64,000 nucleotides of DNA from Bifidobacterium sp. ESL0800 (GTDB taxonomy: Bacteria > Actinomycetota > Actinomycetes > Actinomycetales > Bifidobacteriaceae). The stretch is from NCBI RefSeq assembly GCF_029395355.1, contig NZ_CP113913.1:1674001-1738000 (forward strand), in the 5' to 3' direction. The number at the start of each line of letters is the position of its first letter. Position 1 is the first letter of the stretch. Shown in pieces: positions 43,359 to 51,259 of this stretch. A program made the position numbers and the translations under genes. The notes beneath the pieces were generated by a model that ran no database searches, was not told the DNA's origin, and saw only the letters and a program-made list of their open reading frames with translations.

Positions 43359-43406
43359 TGTCAGCTTGTCCTGATTCCGGCAAAGTCCAATCAGGACAAG
43401 CTGACA
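43359..43406 (+). terminator. Perfect 18-bp hairpin after the SDR gene
   Basis: TGTCAGCTTGTCCTGATT (43359-43376) pairs perfectly with 43389-43406 around a 12-nt loop. It starts 11 bp after the stop codon. No U-tract, so partial termination or 3'-end protection is likely. Confidence 0.7.
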
Positions 43407-43533
43407 CCCACTTGGTCACCAGAGAAACGGCAGCCACGTTCCCAACGATATCGGCACGTTGGCCGTATTCGGCAAACAGCAATACGATGGCCCTTATTAT
43501 TTAATACAATTTTCATGTCAAGGGTGACGTCAA

Positions 43534-44550
43534 ATGAACACTTCATATGAACGCGACAACTCAAAAAATCCGGAGCCAGCGGGTGAACCTGCGGTTTTCA
43601 GCGAAACCGTGACGGACCGTCTGACGACGATCATTCCGGAGACGCGAGCGCAGGCCACCAAGCCCCGGCCCTTTATCGACACACACGTCCACTTGATGAA
43701 AGCCTCGCTCTACTCGTGGTTCAATCCCTCGAAACCCGCGACATTCGAGGGGCCGTGGGACCCGCTGTTTACCATGGGCGACTTCACTGCCGACAAGCTG
43801 GCCCAGGAAGCCGAAGGCACGCCGATAGAGCTGAAAGGCGCGGTCCACATCCAGGCGAACGCCGACGACTCCATCGCCGAGATCGAGGCGGTGGAGGCCA
43901 TGGCCGCACGCTCGGCCTGGCCAATCAGAATCATCGGCGGCGGCGACCTGAGCGACCCCGATATCGAAAGCCTTTTGGAGCGCGAAGCCACGTTCGCCGA
44001 CGTACGCGGCGTGCGGCAAAACCTCAACATCCATCCGCATCCGCTCTATGCCTATGTCGACAAATCCTATATGGACGACCCGCAATGGCTCAAGGGACTC
44101 GCGCTGCTCAAAAAATACGGCATGAGTTTCGACATGCAGCTTTACCCCACCCAATTCGCGCGCGCCTGCGAGGTCATCGACGCCAATCCAGAGACACTGT
44201 TCATCATCGACCACGCCGGTATGTGGGCCGACCGGGACCTTGCCGGATGGCAGCTGTGGAGCAAAGGGCTGCGAAATCTGGCACAGCGCGATAATTGCGC
44301 CATAAAGATCTCGGCGCTGGCCTCGCTCGACCACCGCTGGACCTTGGAAAGCATCAAACCCATCGTCTATACGATTCTCGACGCTTTCGGCACCGATCAC
44401 GTCATGTTCGGCTCGAATTTCCCCGTCGACAAGCTGCACGGCACCTACGGTGACATCGTGCACGGCTTCGCACGCTGCGTCGAAACGCTTTCCGAACCCG
44501 AACAAGACGCGCTGTTCGTTGACAATGCGAAGCGTTGGTATCGTTTCTGA
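43534..44550 (+). CDS. Amidohydrolase-2 family protein, probable L-rhamnono-gamma-lactonase
   Basis: A 338-residue metal hydrolase. The N-terminal metal motif is FIDTHVHLMKASLYSWF; later marks are FIIDHAGMWADRD and VMFGSNFPVDKLHGTYGD, typical of the family that includes sugar-acid lactonases. It would open L-rhamnono-gamma-lactone to L-rhamnonate, linking the SDR and RhmD steps. The first ~45 residues are an unconserved polar leader. AAGGGTGACG precedes the ATG. The substrate is inferred from the pathway. Confidence 0.85.
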   Translation: MNTSYERDNSKNPEPAGEPAVFSETVTDRLTTIIPETRAQATKPRPFIDTHVHLMKASLYSWFNPSKPATFEGPWDPLFTMGDFTADKLAQEAEGTPIELKGAVHIQANADDSIAEIEAVEAMAARSAWPIRIIGGGDLSDPDIESLLEREATFADVRGVRQNLNIHPHPLYAYVDKSYMDDPQWLKGLALLKKYGMSFDMQLYPTQFARACEVIDANPETLFIIDHAGMWADRDLAGWQLWSKGLRNLAQRDNCAIKISALASLDHRWTLESIKPIVYTILDAFGTDHVMFGSNFPVDKLHGTYGDIVHGFARCVETLSEPEQDALFVDNAKRWYRF

Positions 44551-44560
44551 AACATTCTGA

Positions 44561-44692
44561 AACAGTTTCGCAAGTCCGTAGAAGGATTTTGAGGCATTTC
44601 CAGAACAATTCCGAAAGAGACTTTCATAAATGATCGGAACAGTTTCGGGAGTACTTGACGCATTTCCGAAAAGGATTTTCGAAAAGGATTTC
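44561..44692. repeat. Degenerate repeats upstream of the NrdF-like gene
   Basis: AACAGTTTCG occurs at 44561-44570 and 44638-44647, GCATTTCC at 44594-44601 and 44660-44667, and AAGGATTT(T/C) three times (44582, 44671, 44684). They suggest an old tandem duplication in the spacer 44551-44804. A GTTTC/GAAAC inverted repeat lies at the left end. Confidence 0.55.
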
Positions 44693-44804
44693 TGCACTAT
44701 TCTACGGACATCATCTCTTGCATCTTTCGCTCAGCGAATACGGGAGCGGGCCTCGGTAATCTAGAAGGCAGAACCCCTTTTGTTGATCTATGTAAGGAAC
44801 ATCC

Positions 44805-46040
44805 ATGCCCTTCACCGCTATGAACTGGAATCTCGCCGGCGCCAACGCCGACGCGGACCGCGACGCCTTCAACGCCATGACCGCGAACCTGTGGACGCCG
44901 GAACAGGTTTCGCTGGCTGACGACACCAAGGATATTCGCGGGCTGGGCGATGCTCAGCGGGTTGCGCTGAGCCGCATTTTCGCGGGCCTTGCCGCAGTCG
45001 AATCGCTACAGGCCAGCGGCGCGACGAGCGTTCTGAGCACCGACGCCGGCAAAGGCAGCGACCACACCGGTATCGGGCAGGCCGTTTTGACCGCCATCGC
45101 ATTCGGCGAATCCATCCATACGAAAGCTTATTCGGCGCTGATCGCGGCGCTCGGCAATAACGACGGCAATAGCAGCGACAACAACGACACGCAATCCCCA
45201 TTTGCCTGGACCGAGCAGAATGAATCGATGCAGGCAAAGCTGCAACTGCTCAATGATGTATATGCAACTGATTTGAATATTCCAAACGTCACTGTTTCCG
45301 GCGCAGCGGAGCAATCAAACCAAAACGCGGGCACTCCCGCCAATTCGCTGGGCATCTCGTCACCGGACGAGATTGCGACACCAAACTCTTCGGCTTCAGA
45401 TTCTTCAAGTGTTAACAACGACAATTCCGGCGCTGGGAGTACCCCCGACCTCGGCGCGCTCAAACGGCTCGCGGCGGCCGTGTTGGCAGAGGCTCTGCTG
45501 GTGGAATCCAGCTTCTACCTGCCGATGTGGCTTTCCAGCCGAGGGGCAATGACGAAATCCGCCGATATCATCCGCCTGATCAACCGCGATATCGTCACTT
45601 CCAGCTCGTACCTCGGCTCCGTTTACCAGCGTAAGCTCGAGCAACTCGACGACAGCACCCGCGAGAATATGCGCCAATACGTTTACGACCTGGCCAACAA
45701 CCTCTATTTCGCCGAAGAGGACTACAGCTACACCTTGCCATACGCCGACCTCGGCCTCGACGACGACATCGAGAAGTTCCTGAGCTACAACGCCAACAAG
45801 GCACTCTCCTACTTGGGATATCCCGCCCTGTTCCCCGCCGAGATCAGCCAGCCGAACCCGGCCGTCACCGACGAGCTCAACGATATGGAATCCGTGATGT
45901 CTGCGCTCAAATCCGGCAGTCTGTTCGCCGGCACCGGCATCAACTCCACGGGCACCGCCGCCACTTCGCCTTCGTCTTCGACCGGCGCCACCGCGGCCAA
46001 CACCGCCGAAGAAACGAACGACGACGACTGGGACTTCTGA
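44805..46040 (+). CDS. nrdF: Highly divergent NrdF-like protein lacking two metal ligands
   Basis: A 411-residue class Ib R2-like protein. It aligns with Salmonella NrdF over its whole length: AMNWNLAG at the start, FGESIHTKAYS (Glu102, His105, radical Tyr109), VLAEALLVESSFYLPMW (Glu229), SSRGAMTKSADIIRLINRD, FLSYNANKALSYLGYPALFP, and the R1-docking tail DDDWDF. But the motif RDEAVHGYY of normal NrdF reads RDIVTSSSY here, so the ligands matching Glu192 and His195 are Ile263 and Ser266; the ligand matching Asp67 is Glu66. About 100 residues of Asn/Ser-rich insertion sit at 117-216. AAGGAAC precedes the ATG. The frame is intact. It may be an inactive or alternative-cofactor R2, not a plain nrdF. 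Confidence 0.82.
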   Translation: MPFTAMNWNLAGANADADRDAFNAMTANLWTPEQVSLADDTKDIRGLGDAQRVALSRIFAGLAAVESLQASGATSVLSTDAGKGSDHTGIGQAVLTAIAFGESIHTKAYSALIAALGNNDGNSSDNNDTQSPFAWTEQNESMQAKLQLLNDVYATDLNIPNVTVSGAAEQSNQNAGTPANSLGISSPDEIATPNSSASDSSSVNNDNSGAGSTPDLGALKRLAAAVLAEALLVESSFYLPMWLSSRGAMTKSADIIRLINRDIVTSSSYLGSVYQRKLEQLDDSTRENMRQYVYDLANNLYFAEEDYSYTLPYADLGLDDDIEKFLSYNANKALSYLGYPALFPAEISQPNPAVTDELNDMESVMSALKSGSLFAGTGINSTGTAATSPSSSTGATAANTAEETNDDDWDF

Positions 46041-46152
46041 GTGACTACAGCGGGGATTGCGCACGACCGGGCCACTGCCGTCTTATGCGTCGTCCTCTTT
46101 GCTGTGAAGTAATATAAACTTGAGAAAAACACCGATTCGCGAAAAGGACAGC

Positions 46153-47118
46153 ATGACAGTAACCAGTACCGACGTTGCGCGTGCTGCAGGAGTCTCGCGA
46201 ACGACCGTAAGCTACATCCTGAACGGGAAAGGCGAGCAGTTCACCGAAAAAACCCGCAAATTGGTGAAGAAGACGGCCAAGGATCTCGGATATCGCCCGG
46301 TCGCTGCGGCACAGACCTTGGCACGCGGATCCAGCAACGTCATTCTGACGCTCATTCCTCTTTCCCCGAACGTGGAATTCATGGCGATGATGTCGCAATT
46401 GGCCCAGCGGCTTTCCAAGGAATCGCAGACATTGCTGATGATGCCTCCCGCGGTGTCGGCCAAAGATTTGGAATACACCGTCCAGACCGTGCGTCCGCGC
46501 CTTTTCCTCGCGGAGACCCACTTGACGCCTGCACAGAGAAAAGTACTGAAGAAAGCCAAGACACCGTTCGTGGACGTCGCCGCCGAAACCTCACGCAAAG
46601 GCGGCATGAACTGGCGTATCGGGCAGCTGCAGGCCGAGCATCTCAGCGCGTGCGGCATCACGCAATTGGTGTATGCGCGCCTCTCCACCGCAGAAAACGA
46701 CGTCATACAAAAGGCTCGCCAGGCCGGCTTCTTCGCGAAATGCGACGAGCTGGGGTTGCCAAAACCGGTTACCGTCACCGTCAACCCGCAATCAGACCTG
46801 AACATCGACATCATGCGGTCGCTGAAAAAACATGCCGGCATCGCTTGCTATAACGACGATACCGCCGCGGCGATGCTGGGCGCCGGGCATCTGATCGGGC
46901 TCAGCGCACCGGACGATTTCGCCATCATCGGCGTCGACAACACCACGATCGCGCTGCAGACCGATCCCCAATTGAGCACGATTGCCACCAAAGGCGAGAT
47001 ATTGCCTCTGATCGACACACTTCTTTCGATTCCCGAGAATTCCGGCGATTACACGACCTGCAAGAATCCGAATCTCACGGTCATCACCCGCGGCACGACG
47101 AAAAGCGGACTCGCGTAA
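46153..47118 (+). CDS. LacI-family transcriptional regulator
   Basis: A 321-residue repressor: HTH at the N-terminus (TSTDVARAAGVSRTTVSYIL, NGKGEQFTEKTRKLV), then an effector domain with NVILTLIPLSPNVEFMAMMS and a C-terminal GVDNTTIALQTDPQLSTIA. The ATG at 46153 has AAAAGGAC upstream; the in-frame ATG at 46120 lacks this. It is convergent with the GH2 gene. The double palindrome at 51016-51040 before the GH2-linked symporter is the likely target, by position. Confidence 0.9.
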   Translation: MTVTSTDVARAAGVSRTTVSYILNGKGEQFTEKTRKLVKKTAKDLGYRPVAAAQTLARGSSNVILTLIPLSPNVEFMAMMSQLAQRLSKESQTLLMMPPAVSAKDLEYTVQTVRPRLFLAETHLTPAQRKVLKKAKTPFVDVAAETSRKGGMNWRIGQLQAEHLSACGITQLVYARLSTAENDVIQKARQAGFFAKCDELGLPKPVTVTVNPQSDLNIDIMRSLKKHAGIACYNDDTAAAMLGAGHLIGLSAPDDFAIIGVDNTTIALQTDPQLSTIATKGEILPLIDTLLSIPENSGDYTTCKNPNLTVITRGTTKSGLA

Positions 47119-47232
47119 ACCAAAAGGCGCTTCCAAGCCGATACCTTGCATATCAGCTCGAAAGCACCTTTCAAGTTGCCTTGAAAACCGGGGCTTCGAT
47201 TGGGTTTCGATTGAACTCCGATTAACGCCGCA

Positions 47233-49632
47233 TCACGATAGATCCAGCGTCGCCTCAGGCACACCCGGCGCGGACACCGCAATCCGGCAATCGCCCTCGC
47301 CCGGCCTTACAGCCGCCAAAGCCCTGCCTTCATAGGTGGTGCAGCTATCGGCGAGGAAGGATTCCTCGGTCACGCTCCGGCCGGTGCCCAAGCCTTGCAG
47401 TGTCCCGTCGAACACGGATACCGAAATGTGAAGGTCAGCGTCTTGGCAGACCTGCCCATCGGCATCGAGCACGGAGATTTCGACCAGCTTGATGTCGTCG
47501 GCAAGTTCCCGATGCTCCGGCGCGAAGGCGGAAAGCCGCACTTCAGCCGGCTTGCCCGTGGTCTTCAGCTGCGTCTCACCGACTTTTTCGCCGTTACGGT
47601 AAGAAATCGCGCTCAGCGTTCCCGGCAGGTAGGGAATCACGGCTTTCGCCATATAGTTCCTCTCCTCACCCACGCTGGCCCGCGCCTTTTCCTCGCCGTT
47701 GAGGACGAGCGCCACCTCGTCCGCATCGGCGTACACCTCGACGGTCACCGGGGTGTTCTCCGCGATATCCCAATTCCAAGAGGCTTTCGCGTCCGACCAC
47801 GACCAACCTTGCGGCACGGCCGGATTTTCGGCGTGAGCGGGGTCTTCGACGGCGATATAAGGAGCTTTGCGCAGCCCGAAAACAATCTCGCGATAATACG
47901 AAATCGGCTGCCGGACACCGATGATGTCGATGTCGCCGCAATTGCCCGTCAAGGCCGGATACGGTGCCGCGAACGGCGCCTCTTCGCCGGGATACTTGGG
48001 ATTGCCGAGTCCCGTCTCACCCAAGTAATCCCAGCCGGTCCACGTGAAATCGCCCAAGACATACGGCAACTCGCTGACCAAGGCCCACAGCCTGTCGATT
48101 TTCGACGGGAAGGTTTCCGAGCCGACAAAAATACGGTTCGGATGCGTCTTGTGGTCCTTCTGATAGCGGAGCTCCCCATAGTTGAGGCCGACCACATCCA
48201 ACGCGCCGGCGGTCTCCTCTATCACCGCACCGACCTCGGGACGGCCCATCAGCTCGTTGGTGGCGTCGTCGGTGGAAAGAATCGCGTTGAATCCCTGCTT
48301 CTCGCTGCCGGATTGTGCGACAATCCTCATCAGCTCGTCACGGGCGGCCATGGCACCGTTGATGGCGGAGGTCACGAAACGCGTGGAGTCAAGGCTGCGA
48401 ACCTCGTCCGCCAGCAATCTTGCCTGACGTGCGCCGAAACGATCGCCGCTCTCCAGGATCTCGTTGCCGACCGAATAGAGGATGACGCTCGGATGGTTAT
48501 AGTCGCGAACGACCATGGCATCCGTGTCTTGCCGCCAATTCGCCTCGAAACGACCGGAGTAGTCATCGGCGTTTTTGCTGTAATGCCACATGTCGAACGT
48601 CTCGTCCATCACCAGCATGCCGACCCGATCGGCCGCTTCGAGCATGGCACGGGACAGCGGGTTATGCGAGGAACGAATGGCATTGAAACCGGCGGCTTTG
48701 AGCAGACGTACACGCCGCTCCTCCGCGGCGTCGAACGTCGCGGCGCCCAGAATCCCGCTATCGGGGTGCACGCAGGCACCGCGCAGCTTCACCGGCTGCC
48801 CGTTGATGCGCAGGCCGTGGCGCGGGTCGAGTTCGAGGGTGCGGAACCCGAACTCGGCCGACGTCTCGTCGAGCGCGGCATCCTCTTCAAGGACCTTGGC
48901 TTCCAGCCGATACAGGTTCGGATGCTCCACATCCCACAGCGCAGGATCAGCCACATAAAGGCGCTGGTGCACACCCGCCGTTTCGCCGGCGAGAATGGTC
49001 GCCTTGGTGCGTTCCGTGTTGCACACCTTGCCGTCCGCGGACAGTATGGAGGTCTCCAACGTCACGGTCCGGGTCGTCACCGAATCGTTGACCACATCGG
49101 TATCGACTTCGACGGTGCCGTCGCCGCCGCAAACAGACGGCGTGACGCGCGGGCCGACAGCGGTGATATGAACGAGGTCGCCGACGAGAAGGTTGACCGG
49201 ACGAATCATTCCGGCGCCCGAATACCAGCGCGAGTCCCGATGGGCACGGCACTCGACGGTGATGGTATTCGTCTGTCCATAGTCGAGATAGGGGTTTGCG
49301 GGAATGTAGAAACGCGAATACCCGTAGGAATGCTGCCCGGCATATGCGCCGTTGATATATACCATCGCATCTCGATAAACGCCTTCGAATTCGAAAACGA
49401 CGCGTTTGTCGGCCCACTGCTCAGGCACTTCGAACGACTTCTTATACTGCCAGGCCCCCGACGAGAAATAGCCGACGGACGAGCCGTCCGAGCCGTCCTT
49501 CGAACGGCCACCGGCAAGCATGGCGTCATGCGGCAATGTCACCCGCTGCTTGTTCTGGTCTCCGGCGGATTCAAAAATCGAGCCGAGCGGCGCGAACAGC
49601 CAATCGTCATTGTAGGGTATACGTTTCATCAT
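47233..49632 (-). CDS. Glycoside hydrolase family 2 (beta-galactosidase-like)
   Basis: A 799-residue cytosolic hydrolase. GH2 order: sugar-binding jelly roll (MKRIPYNDDWLFAPLGS; RFYIPANPYLDYGQTNTITV), beta-sandwich, then TIM barrel with LRGACVHPDSGILGAATFDA, IRSSHNPLSRAMLEAADRVG, acid/base Glu in VILYSVGNEILESG and nucleophile probably the Glu of FVGSETFPSKIDRLW. C-terminal beta-domains follow. AGGAAGGAAC precedes the tandem ATGs at 49632/49629. It is paired with a symporter (49678-50961) on the same strand. Substrate could be a beta-galactoside or beta-glucuronide. Confidence 0.9.
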   Translation of the reverse strand: MMKRIPYNDDWLFAPLGSIFESAGDQNKQRVTLPHDAMLAGGRSKDGSDGSSVGYFSSGAWQYKKSFEVPEQWADKRVVFEFEGVYRDAMVYINGAYAGQHSYGYSRFYIPANPYLDYGQTNTITVECRAHRDSRWYSGAGMIRPVNLLVGDLVHITAVGPRVTPSVCGGDGTVEVDTDVVNDSVTTRTVTLETSILSADGKVCNTERTKATILAGETAGVHQRLYVADPALWDVEHPNLYRLEAKVLEEDAALDETSAEFGFRTLELDPRHGLRINGQPVKLRGACVHPDSGILGAATFDAAEERRVRLLKAAGFNAIRSSHNPLSRAMLEAADRVGMLVMDETFDMWHYSKNADDYSGRFEANWRQDTDAMVVRDYNHPSVILYSVGNEILESGDRFGARQARLLADEVRSLDSTRFVTSAINGAMAARDELMRIVAQSGSEKQGFNAILSTDDATNELMGRPEVGAVIEETAGALDVVGLNYGELRYQKDHKTHPNRIFVGSETFPSKIDRLWALVSELPYVLGDFTWTGWDYLGETGLGNPKYPGEEAPFAAPYPALTGNCGDIDIIGVRQPISYYREIVFGLRKAPYIAVEDPAHAENPAVPQGWSWSDAKASWNWDIAENTPVTVEVYADADEVALVLNGEEKARASVGEERNYMAKAVIPYLPGTLSAISYRNGEKVGETQLKTTGKPAEVRLSAFAPEHRELADDIKLVEISVLDADGQVCQDADLHISVSVFDGTLQGLGTGRSVTEESFLADSCTTYEGRALAAVRPGEGDCRIAVSAPGVPEATLDLS

Positions 49633-49677
49633 GTTCCTTCCTCATGAAATCGTCTGGTGAAAGCGAACGAAAGTCCG

Positions 49678-50961
49678 TCACTTAAGGCCCTTGACGAAAC
49701 AAATGGTGATAGCGGCCAAAATGCAGAAGACAATCATCAGGACAAACGGCCAGGTGTAGCTGCCGGTCGCACCTACGATCGCACCCGTCACGGCCGGAGC
49801 CATGACCTGCGGACCGGCATTGGCGATATTCATGATGCCCAAATCACGTCCGGCGTTGGCGACGTTGGGGAGCACGCGGCTGGTCAGCGCTTGGTCGACG
49901 GCCATATACGAGCCATATCCCAAACCGATGAAGGCGGTCGCAATCCATGCGCCGGTCTTGCTGGGGACGAGCCAATACACAAAGCCGCCAGGCACCATGA
50001 TCAACGTCGAAGCGCCGACGAACAGCGCAAGATGGCCCACTTTATCAGCGATGAACCCGCCAAGCGCGGACGCTATTACTCCCAGGACCGTCGAGAATCC
50101 GGTCAAAGAGACCATGAAGGCCGAAGCCTTGTTGATGTCGCCGATGCCGATGTGGTCACGAAGAATATAAAGCTGGAACGACATGATCACGAAATAGCCG
50201 AAAACCATGAAGAAACGAGCGATGAAGGTCCACCAATAGTTGCGAGCCTCCTTGAATCCGGGGAGCAGTTTGCCGCCCTTGACGGCTTTCTTGTCGGTTT
50301 TCACGCTCGCCGTCGGCACCGAGATATCCTTGGTGGTCCATGCGAAAATCTGCGTGATCGCCAGGAAGATGGCGCAGATGAACACATAACCGTTGAAGAC
50401 CTTCGGCGACAATCCAGCCAAGGCGACACCGATAAAGGAACCGACCATGTTGGTGCTGCCGAGCAGGCCGGACATGAATCCGCGGTTCTTCACCGGAACA
50501 CGCTTGGGAAGCACGGTGGTCAACGCGGCCTGCACCGAGTTCAGAGGCCACATCATCGCCGCCCAGGAAATCGTGAGCAGCAGCGTCGAATGAATCTGCG
50601 ATTGGAGCATCAGGCCGATCACGCCCACGATGCCGGCGCCGAAAATCCATACATTACGACGCCCGAGGAACTTCACCTTCGTATGGTCCGAAAGCCAACC
50701 GACCACCGGCTGGGATATCACGCTCGAAATCGAGGCGATCGAGGTCACCGTTCCAAGTGCCGCGGCGGAAGCGGCCGCCCCCGGCACGATGGCCGCCACC
50801 TGTTTGCCGAGCAGCACCTGCATCACGCCGCCCCACACCATGAACATCGCACCGTTGGCGATGGGGTAGATGAGCCACAGCCAAGGGCTCATCGTCGCAG
50901 GCCCGTCGTCTCCGCTGCGGACCGCTGTCGAGCTTGTTGAACTTCCATGTTCGTCCGTCAT
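49678..50961 (-). CDS. MFS/GPH-type sugar symporter linked to the GH2 enzyme
   Basis: A 427-residue, 12-helix transporter. It shares build with the symporter at 36279-37625: IASISSVISQPVVGWLSDHT, KVKFLGRRNVWIFGAGIVG, and in the second half IASALGGFIADKVGHLALFV and GYGSYMAVDQALTSRVLPN. GGAAGGAG precedes the ATG at 50961. It is transcribed ahead of the GH2 gene (45-bp gap), and a pair of palindromes lies upstream. It likely imports the GH2 substrate. Confidence 0.9.
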   Translation of the reverse strand: MTDEHGSSTSSTAVRSGDDGPATMSPWLWLIYPIANGAMFMVWGGVMQVLLGKQVAAIVPGAAASAAALGTVTSIASISSVISQPVVGWLSDHTKVKFLGRRNVWIFGAGIVGVIGLMLQSQIHSTLLLTISWAAMMWPLNSVQAALTTVLPKRVPVKNRGFMSGLLGSTNMVGSFIGVALAGLSPKVFNGYVFICAIFLAITQIFAWTTKDISVPTASVKTDKKAVKGGKLLPGFKEARNYWWTFIARFFMVFGYFVIMSFQLYILRDHIGIGDINKASAFMVSLTGFSTVLGVIASALGGFIADKVGHLALFVGASTLIMVPGGFVYWLVPSKTGAWIATAFIGLGYGSYMAVDQALTSRVLPNVANAGRDLGIMNIANAGPQVMAPAVTGAIVGATGSYTWPFVLMIVFCILAAITICFVKGLK

Positions 50962-51015
50962 TGAATCTCCTTCCAACTTCATTGTCGCGAAAGTATTGCG
51001 TCACGCGATTTCTAT

Positions 51016-51040
51016 TGACGCGCGTCACTGACGCGTGTCA
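51016..51040. promoter_or_regulatory. Two adjacent LacI-type operators upstream of the symporter/GH2 unit
   Basis: TGACGCGCGTCA (51016-51027, perfect) and TGACGCGTGTCA (51029-51040, one mismatch) lie 13 bp apart, 55-80 bp before the symporter start. The close spacing puts the two sites on nearly the same face of the helix. The remaining spacer to 51259 holds nothing clear. Confidence 0.7.
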
Positions 51041-51259
51041 AAACAGCATCATATGGCTTTCTTTTGTCTGTGTCAACTTATTACCGGTTCAACGCCGTAA
51101 GTAAGGTTCCGCATGTTGAAGCTGCCAACGTAGTCTTAAACCAATTTGAACATACAAATACTGAAAAAATACCGTATTTAGGCCGCTGCAATCGCATCAG
51201 CGAATCAAATATGGCAACACCAGGGAATCAGCGCAACCAAGGACGGGAACGGAAAAAGC

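Noticed and set aside
47395-49647. 750-residue open frame on the plus strand over the GH2 gene
   Set aside because: Antisense shadow of a clear GH2 enzyme.
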